Below are positions 9,872 to 19,700 of a stretch of DNA of 64,000 nt, in pieces. Numbering within the stretch: the stretch's first letter is position 1; the number at the start of each line of letters is the position of its first letter. Origin of the DNA: Palleronia pontilimi (GTDB lineage: Bacteria; Pseudomonadota; Alphaproteobacteria; Rhodobacterales; Rhodobacteraceae); contig NZ_JAEKPD010000001.1 in the NCBI RefSeq assembly GCF_016412875.1, forward strand, positions 248,001-312,000, read 5' to 3'. The notes beneath the pieces were generated by a model. It ran no database searches and was not told the DNA's origin. It worked only from the letters and a program-made list of their open reading frames with translations. A program made the position numbers and the translations under genes.

Positions 9872-9885
9872 TTTACGCGCGGAAA
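9872..9885. promoter_or_regulatory. LacI-family operator, copy 2 (regulator promoter)
   Basis: An identical 14-mer TTTACGCGCGGAAA lies 53 bp upstream of the regulator start codon. Flanking bases differ from copy 1 outside the core and the following C, which supports selection on the core itself. Confidence 0.65.
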
Positions 9886-9927
9886 CACAATAGAGGATCG
9901 CGGGCAAGTTTCGCAAGCTGTCGTGAC

Positions 9928-9958
9928 AAAAAAGGCGGATGCCGGGTGGCATCCGCCT
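9928..9958 (-). terminator. Terminator of the transaldolase gene
   Basis: The inverted repeat AGGCGGATGCC/GGCATCCGCCT has a 4-nt loop. On the minus strand it is followed by six T residues, 36 bp past the tal stop codon. Confidence 0.85.
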
Positions 9959-9993
9959 GTTTTCGGTCGACCGGCGCGGCCTGTCCGTGGCGC

Positions 9994-10932
9994 TCAGTAA
10001 TCGGCGACGAGCTGGATCAGCTTGCGGTGGTCGGCGTCGAAGTTACGGATGCCTTCGGCCAGCTTTTCGGTCGCCATGGCGTCCGAGTTCATTTCCCAGC
10101 GGAACTTGGGCTCGTCCATCTCGATCCGCGCGGCGCCGCTGGCATTGTCGGGCGACAGTTTCCGCTCGAGCGGGGCCTCTTCGCTGTCGAGCTCGTCCAG
10201 CAGCTTGGGCGCAATGGTCAGGTTATCGCAGCCCGCCAGCGCCTTGATCTGGCCGGTATTGCGGAACGACGCGCCCATGACGACCGTGCCGATCCCGTTC
10301 GACTTGTAGTAGTCGTAGATCTCGCGAACCGACGCGACACCCGGATCTTCCTCGGGGGCGTAGTTGTCGACGCCGTTCTTCGCCTTGTACCAGTCGGTGA
10401 TCCGCCCGACGAAAGGCGAGATCAGGAAGGCATTGGCATCCGCACAGGCCACCGCCTGCGCCTTGGCGAAGAGCAGCGTCAGGTTGCAGTCGATGCCTTC
10501 GCCCTGCAGGATTTCGCAGGCGCGGATGCCTTCCCAGGTCGAGGCCAGCTTGATCAGGATGCGGTCCTTGCCGATCCCCCGTGCGGCGTAATCCTCGATG
10601 ATCGCCCGCGCCCGGGTGACGGACGCGTCCGTATCGAAGGACAGCCTGGCATCCACCTCGGTCGAGACGCGCCCGGGCACCAGCTCGGTCAGCTGCGCGC
10701 CGACGGCGACCGTCAGGGTGGCGGTGATCTCGTCGGGCGACAGGCCGTTCTTGCGGCCCTTTTCGATCTCGCGGGCGATCAGGTCCTTCGACGCATCGTC
10801 CTTCAGCGCGCCCAGCACCAGTGACGGGTTGGTGGTGCAGTCGACGGGCTTGTATTTCTTCACCGAAGCGACCTCGCCCGTGTCGGCGACGACGGTCGTC
10901 ATGTCACGCAATTGGTCCAAAACGCTGGTCAT
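9994..10932 (-). CDS. tal: Transaldolase
   Basis: It transfers a dihydroxyacetone unit from sedoheptulose-7-phosphate to glyceraldehyde-3-phosphate in the non-oxidative pentose phosphate pathway. At 312 aa it is of the TalA/TalB length class. The signature [12 protein letters not shown] is near the N-terminus, and the Schiff-base lysine lies in [22 protein letters not shown] precedes the ATG at 10932. A monocistronic unit with its own terminator is likely. It lies beside the polyol operon, whose products enter sugar-phosphate metabolism, but it is transcribed separately. Confidence 0.94.
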   Translation of the reverse strand: MTSVLDQLRDMTTVVADTGEVASVKKYKPVDCTTNPSLVLGALKDDASKDLIAREIEKGRKNGLSPDEITATLTVAVGAQLTELVPGRVSTEVDARLSFDTDASVTRARAIIEDYAARGIGKDRILIKLASTWEGIRACEILQGEGIDCNLTLLFAKAQAVACADANAFLISPFVGRITDWYKAKNGVDNYAPEEDPGVASVREIYDYYKSNGIGTVVMGASFRNTGQIKALAGCDNLTIAPKLLDELDSEEAPLERKLSPDNASGAARIEMDEPKFRWEMNSDAMATEKLAEGIRNFDADHRKLIQLVADY

Positions 10933-11011
10933 TGTCTGATCCTCCCCAAGGTTCGCATTGCCATTGATATAGCAGGTCGGACGCGGATTTCCCACGCCCC
11001 GCCGGGGATTT

Positions 11012-11468
11012 GGAGCGATCACTGGCTTCGTAGGACCGGCGCAAGGTGGGGCTCCGCCCGTTCGCGCCTCGATCGCTCCACCGGAGCGATCACCGGCTGC
11101 GCCGGACCGGCGCACGGTGGGGCTCCGCCCGTTCGCGCCTCGATCGCTCCACCGGAGCGCTCACCGGCTGCGCCGGACCGGCGCAAGGTGGGGCTCCGCC
11201 CGCTCGCGCCTTGATCGCTCCACCGGAGCGATCACCGGCTGCGCCGGACCGGCGCAAGGTGGGGCTCCGCCCGTTCGCGCCTTGATCGCTCCACCGGAGC
11301 GATCACCGGCTGCGCCGGACCGGCGCAAGGTGGGGCTCCGCCCGCTCGCGCCTTGATCGCTCCACCGGCGCGATCACCGGCTGCGCCGGACCGGCGCAAG
11401 GTGGGGCTCCGCCCGCTCGCGCCTTGATCGCTCCACCGGAGCGATCACCGGCTGCGCCGGACCGGCGC
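11012..11468. repeat. 71-bp tandem repeat array (about 6.4 units)
   Basis: Units start at 11012, 11083, 11154, 11225, 11296, 11367 and 11438 (the last partial). Each begins GGAGCGATCACCGG and ends TTGATCGCTCCACC or similar. Unit junctions form the inverted repeat GATCGCTCC-ACC-GGAGCGATC, and units contain further GC-rich inverted repeats. Unit 1 is the most divergent; the inner units differ by only a few bases. The 71-bp period is not a multiple of three, so the array is not coding. It fills the space between the tal start and the stop codon of the membrane regulator gene. Confidence 0.95.
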
Positions 11469-12170
11469 TCACACCATGCGGATGACGTCCTTGTCGATCG
11501 ACAGCATGTAGCCGCGCCGCGCGATGGTCTTGACCAGCAATTCGCTGACCATCTGGTTGCCCAGCGCATCGCGCAAGCGCTTGATCCGGGTCGCACCCGC
11601 CGCCTCGTCGCAATCGACCGCGCGACGGCCCGATACCATCGCTTCCAGCTCGGCGCCCGACAGCACATCATCGTCCATGCGCGCCTCGGCCAGAACGCTC
11701 AGCGTTTCGATCGCGGCCTCGGTCAGCGCGAATTCCATGTTGTTCAGGTATACCGTCCGCTCTTCGCGGCTGATCAGCAGCGACGACACCTTGATGCCCG
11801 CGCGCTCGATCTCGCCCATGCGGCGGTTCAGCGCCACGATCATCACCAGGAAGATCAACGCGGCGATCAACAGCGCCGTGGCGAAGATCAAGAGCACGAA
11901 GATGATGACCCGGTAACTGGTCAGCACCTCGGAAAATGCGGTGCCCGACTGGGCCAGGATCTCGAGAAGGCGGATGTTTTCGCCCGAGATCAGATCGGAA
12001 TTCTCGACGAAGATCCGCTCGACCCGCGCGTTGAACGCATTCGCGTCGGGCAGGCTGAGAAACAGGAAGACCGCCGCGACGGCCAGGATGACCACGATCG
12101 CGACGGTCCCCAGGACCGCGACACGCCCCGCCTGCCGACTGTCAGTAGCGGAGGTAATACGTGCCAGCAT
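11469..12170 (-). CDS. Membrane-anchored winged-helix regulator
   Basis: 233 aa. The ATG at 12170 is preferred because AAGGAAG lies upstream; an alternative start lies 33 bp further out. Helix 1 spans about residues 18-40, a periplasmic loop 41-87, and helix 2 88-114. The cytoplasmic C-terminal part (about 135-233) resembles an OmpR/ToxR-type winged helix (FALTEAAIETLSVLAEA and TRIKRLRDAL, then GYML). It is arranged opposite to CadC/ToxR, with the DNA-binding domain at the C-terminus. It overlaps the upstream small exported protein gene by 29 bp, so the two are co-transcribed and may work together. The target is unknown. Confidence 0.7.
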   Translation of the reverse strand: MLARITSATDSRQAGRVAVLGTVAIVVILAVAAVFLFLSLPDANAFNARVERIFVENSDLISGENIRLLEILAQSGTAFSEVLTSYRVIIFVLLIFATALLIAALIFLVMIVALNRRMGEIERAGIKVSSLLISREERTVYLNNMEFALTEAAIETLSVLAEARMDDDVLSGAELEAMVSGRRAVDCDEAAGATRIKRLRDALGNQMVSELLVKTIARRGYMLSIDKDVIRMV

Positions 12171-12429
12171 CCGACTTCCTTTTCTCAGCGTCCGCCTTGT
12201 CAAACACGTCCATGACGGTCAGAAGTTCCCACCCCTCGGCGGCGATGCGCGCCGCGACGGCGGCGGCGGGCGCTTCGCATTCGGCATCACTGAGTTCGAT
12301 GACCCCGTAATGCAGCTTCAGCGGATTGGTGCGCTTGGCCTTGTAATCGGCGAAGCAGGCGGCTTGGGCGGCCGAGCCCAACGTCAGGGCCAGCAGCGAC
12401 AGGGCGAGAGTGCGGGATAATGCGGTCAC
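12142..12429 (-). CDS. Small exported protein, hypothetical (95 aa)
   Basis: A GTG start at 12429 places the signal peptide (MTALSRTLALSLLALTLGSA, cleavage near QAA-CF) at the N-terminus. An upstream in-frame ATG would add a basic leader. The mature protein is about 72 residues with two cysteines and a C-terminal YYLRY. No family is recognised. Its 3' end overlaps the membrane regulator gene, so it is a candidate periplasmic partner or signal for that regulator. This is inference. Confidence 0.6.
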   Translation of the reverse strand: MTALSRTLALSLLALTLGSAAQAACFADYKAKRTNPLKLHYGVIELSDAECEAPAAAVAARIAAEGWELLTVMDVFDKADAEKRKSDAGTYYLRY

Positions 12430-12635
12430 GGGGCGCAACGCCTTTTCTTTGAAGGGAAATCGAGTGGCCCCAATCTGACCACACGGTCGTTGATATACAA
12501 TGACCACGCGCCGAATTCATCCCGTTATCGGATGGCAGCGCGTCGATATTGCCTGTCCCGGCATCCCGGCCCCAAATCCGATCCATCGCAAGGCAGCCCG
12601 CCTGTCCCATGACACTGACTTCGGAGGAGCCACCC

Positions 12636-13109
12636 ATGATCCGCCTGATATCGACCGCCCTGCTCTCGGCCACGCTGGCCCTGTCCCCCATCGCACCTGC
12701 CCAGGCGCAGATGTCCAATGACGAGCTGACCAAGATCCTTCTGGGGGCCGCAGCCGTCGGCGCCATCGGGCTGGCCATCGACAAGGCGAAGGACCGCAAG
12801 GAAGAGAAGGCGCGCAAGGCGCGCGAAACCTTGCGGAACGCGAAGAACAAGAACGTCGCCGCGCCGGTCCGCGACGGACGGGGCGGCCGCTCGCGCGCCC
12901 TGCCCGCGCGCTGCGTGGATATCGTCGAAGGCCCCCGCGGCGGCATCCGCCAGGTGTTGAGCAAGCGCTGCCTGAAGGACACCACCAACGCGGTGCGCCA
13001 CCTGCCCCACCGCTGCGAGCGCGACGTCTACGCCTTCGGCCGCTACCGCACGGTCTACGGCACGCGCTGCCTTGAAAGATACGGATGGACGGTGGCGCGG
13101 CACCGCTGA
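12636..13109 (+). CDS. Exported basic protein, hypothetical (157 aa)
   Basis: GGAGGAG precedes the ATG at 12636. The signal peptide is MIRLISTALLSATLALSPIA..AQAQ. The mature protein has a short hydrophobic stretch (ILLGAAAVGAIGLAI) and a Lys/Arg/Glu-rich helix (about residues 50-75). A Cys-containing basic C-terminal half follows (RCVDIVEGPRGG, RCLKDT, CERDVYAFGRY). Four cysteines suggest two disulphides. No function can be assigned. It is divergent from the small exported protein gene. Confidence 0.65.
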   Translation: MIRLISTALLSATLALSPIAPAQAQMSNDELTKILLGAAAVGAIGLAIDKAKDRKEEKARKARETLRNAKNKNVAAPVRDGRGGRSRALPARCVDIVEGPRGGIRQVLSKRCLKDTTNAVRHLPHRCERDVYAFGRYRTVYGTRCLERYGWTVARHR

Positions 13110-13177
13110 GTGCGACCCCGTCTTCACGGTCTGCCGGAATAAATCTCCGCACATCTTGGCCCGGCAGGCCGTGACAA

Positions 13178-13218
13178 GGGGCAGGGATCCCTTCGCTAAC
13201 CACGAAGGACCCTGCCCC
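13178..13218 (+). terminator. Strong hairpin, probable terminator
   Basis: GGGGCAGGG pairs with CCCTGCCCC, and the inner CCTTCG pairs with CGAAGG around a CTAACCA loop. No long T-run follows, so it may be a Rho-assisted or mRNA-stabilising stem. It lies between the exported protein gene and rnhB. Confidence 0.45.
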
Positions 13219-13328
13219 GCCTTATGTTCGGACCGGCGCTCTGCGTGGCGGGTGCCGGTCTTCAGGTATTTGCAGACCGGTGAAACAGCGGACTTGCGCG
13301 AGACAGGCGAACGCGGGACACACCTGAC

Positions 13329-13949
13329 ATGCCGGATTTTTCCTTCGAGACCGCCGCGCGCGCCCGTGGCGCGACCCTGATCGCAGGCGTCGACGAGGTG
13401 GGCCGCGGCCCCTGGGCCGGGCCGGTGATCGCGGCCGCCGTCATGCTTGAGCCGGGTGCGATCCCGCCGGGACTGAACGACAGCAAGAAGCTGACGCCCA
13501 AGCGCCGCGACGCGCTGTTCGACATCCTGCAGGACTGCGCGCGGATCGGCGTGGGGCAGGCCAGCGTGGCCGAGATCGACGCGGTGAACATCCTTCAGGC
13601 CAGTTTCCTGGCCATGCGGCGCGCGGTCGACGCCCTGCCGATCCGTCCCGACCACCTGCTGATCGATGGCAACAAGATCCCGTCCGATCTGCCCTGCGGA
13701 TCGCAGGCGATCGTGAAGGGCGACGGGCTGAGTCTGTCGATCGCCGCGGCGTCCATCATCGCGAAGGTCACGCGCGACCGGATCATGGTGACGCTGGCGC
13801 AACAGCACCCGCATTACGGGTGGGACAGCAACATGGGTTACGGCGCGCCGCAACACCAGGTGGGACTCAAAAGCCACGGTGTGACCCTACATCATAGGCG
13901 CTCATTCAAGCCCATCCACAACATCTTGTATCAAGAAAAATCCCAATAG
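13329..13949 (+). CDS. rnhB: Ribonuclease HII
   Basis: It degrades the RNA strand of RNA-DNA hybrids and removes misincorporated ribonucleotides. 206 aa with the GVDEVGRGPWAGPV motif (acidic pair D22, E23), NDSKKLTPKRRD, and the C-terminal HPHYGWDSNMGYG. It lies directly upstream of ccrM, a common alphaproteobacterial order. Confidence 0.95.
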   Translation: MPDFSFETAARARGATLIAGVDEVGRGPWAGPVIAAAVMLEPGAIPPGLNDSKKLTPKRRDALFDILQDCARIGVGQASVAEIDAVNILQASFLAMRRAVDALPIRPDHLLIDGNKIPSDLPCGSQAIVKGDGLSLSIAAASIIAKVTRDRIMVTLAQQHPHYGWDSNMGYGAPQHQVGLKSHGVTLHHRRSFKPIHNILYQEKSQ

Positions 13950-13952
13950 ATT

Positions 13953-13957
13953 GATTC
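13953..13957. promoter_or_regulatory. GANTC site upstream of ccrM
   Basis: GATTC lies 97 bp before the ccrM start. A second GANTC (GACTC, 13864-13868) lies in the end of rnhB. In Caulobacter the ccrM promoter is controlled by methylation of such sites. The same is possible here but not shown. Confidence 0.35.
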
Positions 13958-14047
13958 GAAAAAGATTTTGACCGCGCTCACGGCGCCGATCATCCTTGCC
14001 ACAACAAAACGCAAGCGCCGCAAAAGGCGTGGCACACGAGGCAGTGA

Positions 14048-15145
<1,098 letters not shown>

Positions 15146-15210
15146 CCGGCGTTACCGCCAGTGCTGCGGGCCAGCCGGACGTTCGCGTCCGCGCCACGCG
15201 GCACAACCTT

Positions 15211-15243
15211 GCCCCGCCGGATTTGATCTGGCGGGGCTTTTTT
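15211..15243 (+). terminator. Rho-independent terminator after ccrM
   Basis: GCCCCGCC/GGCGGGGC is separated by an 11-nt loop and followed by six T residues. Confidence 0.9.
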
Positions 15244-15325
15244 CCTTCCGTCGGAAAGGATCATCCCGGATGACCATTGGGCACATCGCTTGACGATACC
15301 CCTCCGACGCCTCACGGTTTTTTCC

Positions 15326-16633
15326 ATGTTTCGCGCCGCCCTCCTGATCCTGCTTGCCACACCCTGCCTGGCCGCCGAGCTTCCGCCGCCGCTGGAGCAG
15401 GACGATTTCGCCAAGCACTCCGAGAGCGAAATCACCCTGGGTCAGCTGCTGTTCTACGATCCCATCCTGTCAGGCAATCGCGAGGTGTCCTGCGCCACCT
15501 GCCACCATCCGCGCTTCGCCACCGGGGATGGCCTTGCGCTGGGGGTCGGCGATGGCGGCAAGGGGCTTGGGCCAAAGCGCGTCGCCGATCCCGACAACCC
15601 GCCCGAAGCGCGGATCCCGCGCAACGCGCCGCCGCTGTTCAACCTGAGCCATCGCGGCGTGACCGTCCTGTTCCACGACGGCCGGATCGAGGTCGACGAA
15701 TCCCGCCCCTCGGGCATCCGCACCCCGCTGGACGCGGACATGGAGCAAGGCTTTGCCAGCCTTCTGTCGGCGCAGACCATGTTCCCTGTGCTCAGTCCGG
15801 ACGAGATGGCCGGCCATTACCAGGAAAACGAGATCGCGAAACTGGTCCGCCAGGGTCGGCTGACCGGGCCGGGCGGCGCATGGGACGCCATCGCAAGCCG
15901 CGTTGCCGCGATCCCCGAATACAAGGCGCGCTTCACGACAGCCTATCCCGCCATCGCTGATGGCAAACCGATTGGATTCACCGACATCTCGAACGCCATC
16001 GCCGCCTTCATGGCGCACGAATGGCAGGCCACCGACAGCCCCTTCGACCGATACCTGCGCGGGGAAGCCGCGCTGTCCGAAGCGCAGTCCGACGGCCTTC
16101 GGCTCTTCTACGGCGACGCCGGATGCGCGACGTGCCATGCGGGCCCGCTGCTCAGCGACATGGGCTTTCATGCCATGGGCGCGCCACAGATCGGGCCGGG
16201 AAAGGCCGCCGCTTTCGAAGACCACCAGCGCGACACCGGCCGGATGCGCGTGACCGGGCGGACCGAAGACGCCTATGCCTTCCGCACACCGATGCTGCGC
16301 AACGTGACCCGGACGGGCCCGTGGGGACACGCAGGCGCCCACGCCGATCTGCGCGCCTTCCTGCGCGACCACGCGGAGCCGCGCGCCGGCCTGGCGCGCT
16401 ACGAAGATCTGCCGCCCTTGCCGCAAATGGACGGGATCGTCGACGACCGCTGGGCACTGGACAGCGACGAGCGCGCCGCGATTGCCGACGCGGCCCCCGA
16501 AGGCCGCGCCCTGACCGAGCCCGAGCTGGACGCGCTTTTGGCCTTCCTGGACGCGCTGACCGATCCCGCGTCGATCTCGGGGCGTCTCGGGGTTCCGGAC
16601 AGCGTCCCCTCCGGGCTGCCCGTCGCGCGCTGA
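15326..16633 (+). CDS. Di-haem cytochrome c peroxidase (CcpA/MauG family)
   Basis: A periplasmic enzyme, probably reducing H2O2 with electrons from cytochrome c, or a MauG-like relative. From the ATG at 15326 it is 435 aa with a signal peptide (MFRAALLILLATPCLAAEL). An in-frame TTG at 15290 would add 12 residues, and neither start has a clear ribosome site. There are two haem c motifs of the form CATCH, one near the N-terminus (SCATCHHPRF) and one in the second domain (GCATCHAGPL). Late RTPMLRNVTRTGPWGHAGA is typical of the family. A seven-codon ORF (MTIGHIA, 15270-15293) with its own AAAGGA overlaps the TTG and could be a leader peptide. Confidence 0.88.
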   Translation: MFRAALLILLATPCLAAELPPPLEQDDFAKHSESEITLGQLLFYDPILSGNREVSCATCHHPRFATGDGLALGVGDGGKGLGPKRVADPDNPPEARIPRNAPPLFNLSHRGVTVLFHDGRIEVDESRPSGIRTPLDADMEQGFASLLSAQTMFPVLSPDEMAGHYQENEIAKLVRQGRLTGPGGAWDAIASRVAAIPEYKARFTTAYPAIADGKPIGFTDISNAIAAFMAHEWQATDSPFDRYLRGEAALSEAQSDGLRLFYGDAGCATCHAGPLLSDMGFHAMGAPQIGPGKAAAFEDHQRDTGRMRVTGRTEDAYAFRTPMLRNVTRTGPWGHAGAHADLRAFLRDHAEPRAGLARYEDLPPLPQMDGIVDDRWALDSDERAAIADAAPEGRALTEPELDALLAFLDALTDPASISGRLGVPDSVPSGLPVAR

Positions 16634-16647
16634 TCCCCAACGAGTTT

Positions 16648-16680
16648 GGGGGCGCACCGCAAGGCACGCCCCCATCTTTG
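16648..16680 (+). terminator. Terminator after the peroxidase gene
   Basis: GGGGGCG and CGCCCCC enclose a 12-nt loop and are followed by the T-rich ATCTTTGTTCTT. The downstream bases belong to a motif that recurs at about 37139-37164. Confidence 0.65.
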
Positions 16681-16730
16681 TTCTTCTAAATATCCATTCG
16701 CGCCGATGAAGCCGTCGCGACGCCGCCGCA

Positions 16731-19700
16731 CTACTGCGCGGGCACGGCCTGCTTCTCGATCCCCAGCGGATGCTCCAGCTTGTCGAGCATCTCCTTCGGG
16801 CAGACCTGCACGAAGTTCGCAAGCTCGGTGTCCCAGTGCTGCAGGATGTCGGCCGCGCGGCGGCTGCCGGTCTCGGCGTGGTGCCGCTTGACCAGGCCTT
16901 CCAGCAGGCCCACCCAGTGATCCGTGGTCACGGGGCAAGTCACCAGCGTTTCGCGGTTCAGCATCACGTCCGACGCGCCCTTGGGGTCGTGCAGGAAGGC
17001 CATGCCCCCCGTCATCCCGGCCCCGAAGTTCGCGCCGATGGATCCCAGGATCACCGCGACGCCGCCGGTCATGTATTCGCACCCGTTCGAGCCGCAGCCC
17101 TCGATCACCGTGGTCGCACCCGAGTTGCGCACCGCGAAACGCTCGCCCGCGCGGCCCGCCGCGAAGAGATAACCGTCGGTGGCGCCGTAAAGCACCGTGT
17201 TGCCGATGATCGTGTTGTCGGCGGCGACCAGCGGGCTGACCATCGGCGGGCGCACCACGATGGTGCCGCCCGACAGGCCCTTGCCCACGTAGTCGTTGGC
17301 ATCGCCCGACACCTCGATCTTCAGGCCGGGTGCGGCGAAGGCGCCCAGCGACTGCCCGGCGCTGCCCGTCAGCTTCACGTGCAGGTGGTCGGGCTGAAGA
17401 CCGTGGTTGCGCATCCCGAACCGCTTGACCATGTGCGACGAGGTGCGCGTGCCGACCGTGCGGTGGGTGTTGCGCACCGCGTAGCTCAGCTGCATCTTCT
17501 CGCCGTCGTCCAGGAACCGCGCGGCGTCGCGCACGATCTCGGCGTCCAGCGTGTCCAGGACCGCGTTGCGGGGCTGGTCCCGGTCGTAACGGATCTTCTC
17601 GGCGCCATCGACCGTGATGAGCAGCGGGTTCAGGTCCAAATCGTCCAGATGCGCGCTGCCGCGGCTGACCTGGCTCAGCAGGTCCGCGCGACCGATCACG
17701 TCGTCCAGCGACCGCGCCCCGATCGAGGCGAGGATCTCGCGCACCTCTGTGGCGTAGAAAGTGATCAGGTTCACCACCTTCTCGGCGTTGCCGGTGAACT
17801 TGGCACGCAGCGCGGAATCCTGGGTGCAGACGCCCACGGGGCAGGTGTTGGACTGGCACTGGCGCACCATGATGCAGCCCATGGCGATCAGCGCGGCGGT
17901 GCCGATGCCGTATTCCTCGGCCCCCATCATCGCGGCCATGACGATGTCGCGGCCGGTGCGCAAGCCCCCATCGGTGCGCAGGGTCACGCGCGACCGCAGG
18001 TTGTTCATGGCCAGCACCTGGTGCGCCTCGGTCAAGCCCATCTCCCACGGCAGGCCTGCGTATTTGATCGACGTGGCGGGCGACGCACCGGTGCCGCCAT
18101 TGTGCCCCGAGATCAGGATGATGTCGGCCTTGGCCTTGGCCACACCGGCGGCGATGGTGCCGACGCCCGACGACGCCACCAGCTTCACCGTCACCTTGGC
18201 GCGCGGGTTGATCTGCTTGAGGTCATAGATCAGCTGCGCCAGGTCCTCGATGCTGTAGATATCGTGGTGCGGCGGCGGCGAGATCAGCGTGACCCCCTTG
18301 GTCGAATGGCGCAGCTTGGCGATCAGGTCGGTGACCTTCATGCCGGGCAGCTGACCGCCCTCGCCGGGCTTGGCGCCCTGCGCCACCTTGATTTCCAGCT
18401 CTTCGCAGGCCAGCAGGTATTCCGCCGTGACCCCGAAACGCCCCGACGCCACCTGCTTGATCTTCGCCGACGCATTGTCGCCGTTGGGCTCGGGGGTGAA
18501 ATCCTCGGGGCTTTCGCCACCCTCACCCGAATCCGACTTGGCGCCGATCCGGTTCATGGCGATGGACAGGGTCCGGTGCGCCTCGGGCGACAGCGCGCCC
18601 AGCGACATGCCCGGCGTGACGAACCGCTTGCGGATCGACGTGATCGATTCGACCTCCTCGATGGGCACGGCCTTGCCCAGCGCCTTGAAGTCCATCAGGT
18701 CGCGCAGGTGGATCGGCGGGGCCGATTGCATCTTCTTCGAATACTGCTTCCACATCTGGTAGCTGGCCTTGTTGCAGGCCATTTGCAGCATGTGCATGGA
18801 CGTCGCTTCCCAGGCGTGCGTCTCGCCCGAGCGGCGCGCCTTGTAGAAGCCGCCGATGGGCAGCACGTCCTGTCCGCCGCGGAAGCCGCGGGCGTGGACC
18901 TCTTCCACCTTGCGCTGGATGCCGTTGACGCCGATGCCGGAAATCCGGGAATGCATGCCCGGGAAATACTCGGCGCACATGGCGCGGCTCAGGCCCACGG
19001 CCTCGAAGTTCAGACCGCCGCGATAGCTGGAAATCACGCTGATCCCCATCTTCGCCATGATCTTCAGAAGCCCCGCGTCGATGGCCTTGCGATAGCGCGC
19101 GACGGCTTCGGTCAGGCTGCAATCCAGCAAGCCACGCTCGACCCGGTCGGCCAAGCTGTCTTCGGCCAGATACGCGTTCACCGTGGTGGCCCCGCAGCCG
19201 ATCAGCACCGCGAAGTAATGCGGATCGATGCACTCGGCCGACCGCACGTTGATCGAACAGAAGGTGCGCAGCCCCTGCTTGGTCAGCCAGCTGTGCACGG
19301 CACTGGTGGCCAGGATCATCGGCATGCCGACGCGATCCCCGGACGCACCCGCATCGGTCAGCACGATATGCCCGGTGCCCGAACGAACGGCTTCTTCCGC
19401 CTCGGCCCGGATCCGCTTCAGCCCCGCCGACAGTATGCCAAGCCCTTTACCCGCATCGAAGGTACAATCGATCTCGACGCTCGGCGCATTGAACGCCTTC
19501 ACCATCCGGTCGAACTGGGCGTTGCCCACGAAGGGGCTGTCCAGGACGATGATCTCGGTCTGGGCGCTGCTTTCGTCCAGCACATTCTTGAGGTTGCCGA
19601 ACCTGGTCTTCAGGCTCATCACCCGGAACTCGCGCAAGCTGTCGATGGGCGGGTTGGTGACCTGGCTGAAATTCTGCCGGAAGAAATGGCTGAGCGGGCG

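Noticed and set aside
11046-11356. Three overlapping open frames of 79 codons in the 71-bp repeat array
   Set aside because: They shift by exactly one repeat unit and change frame with each copy, have no ribosome site, and simply reflect the repeat.
11012-11468. A CRISPR array
   Set aside because: The repeats are contiguous 71-bp units without unique spacers, and there are no cas genes.
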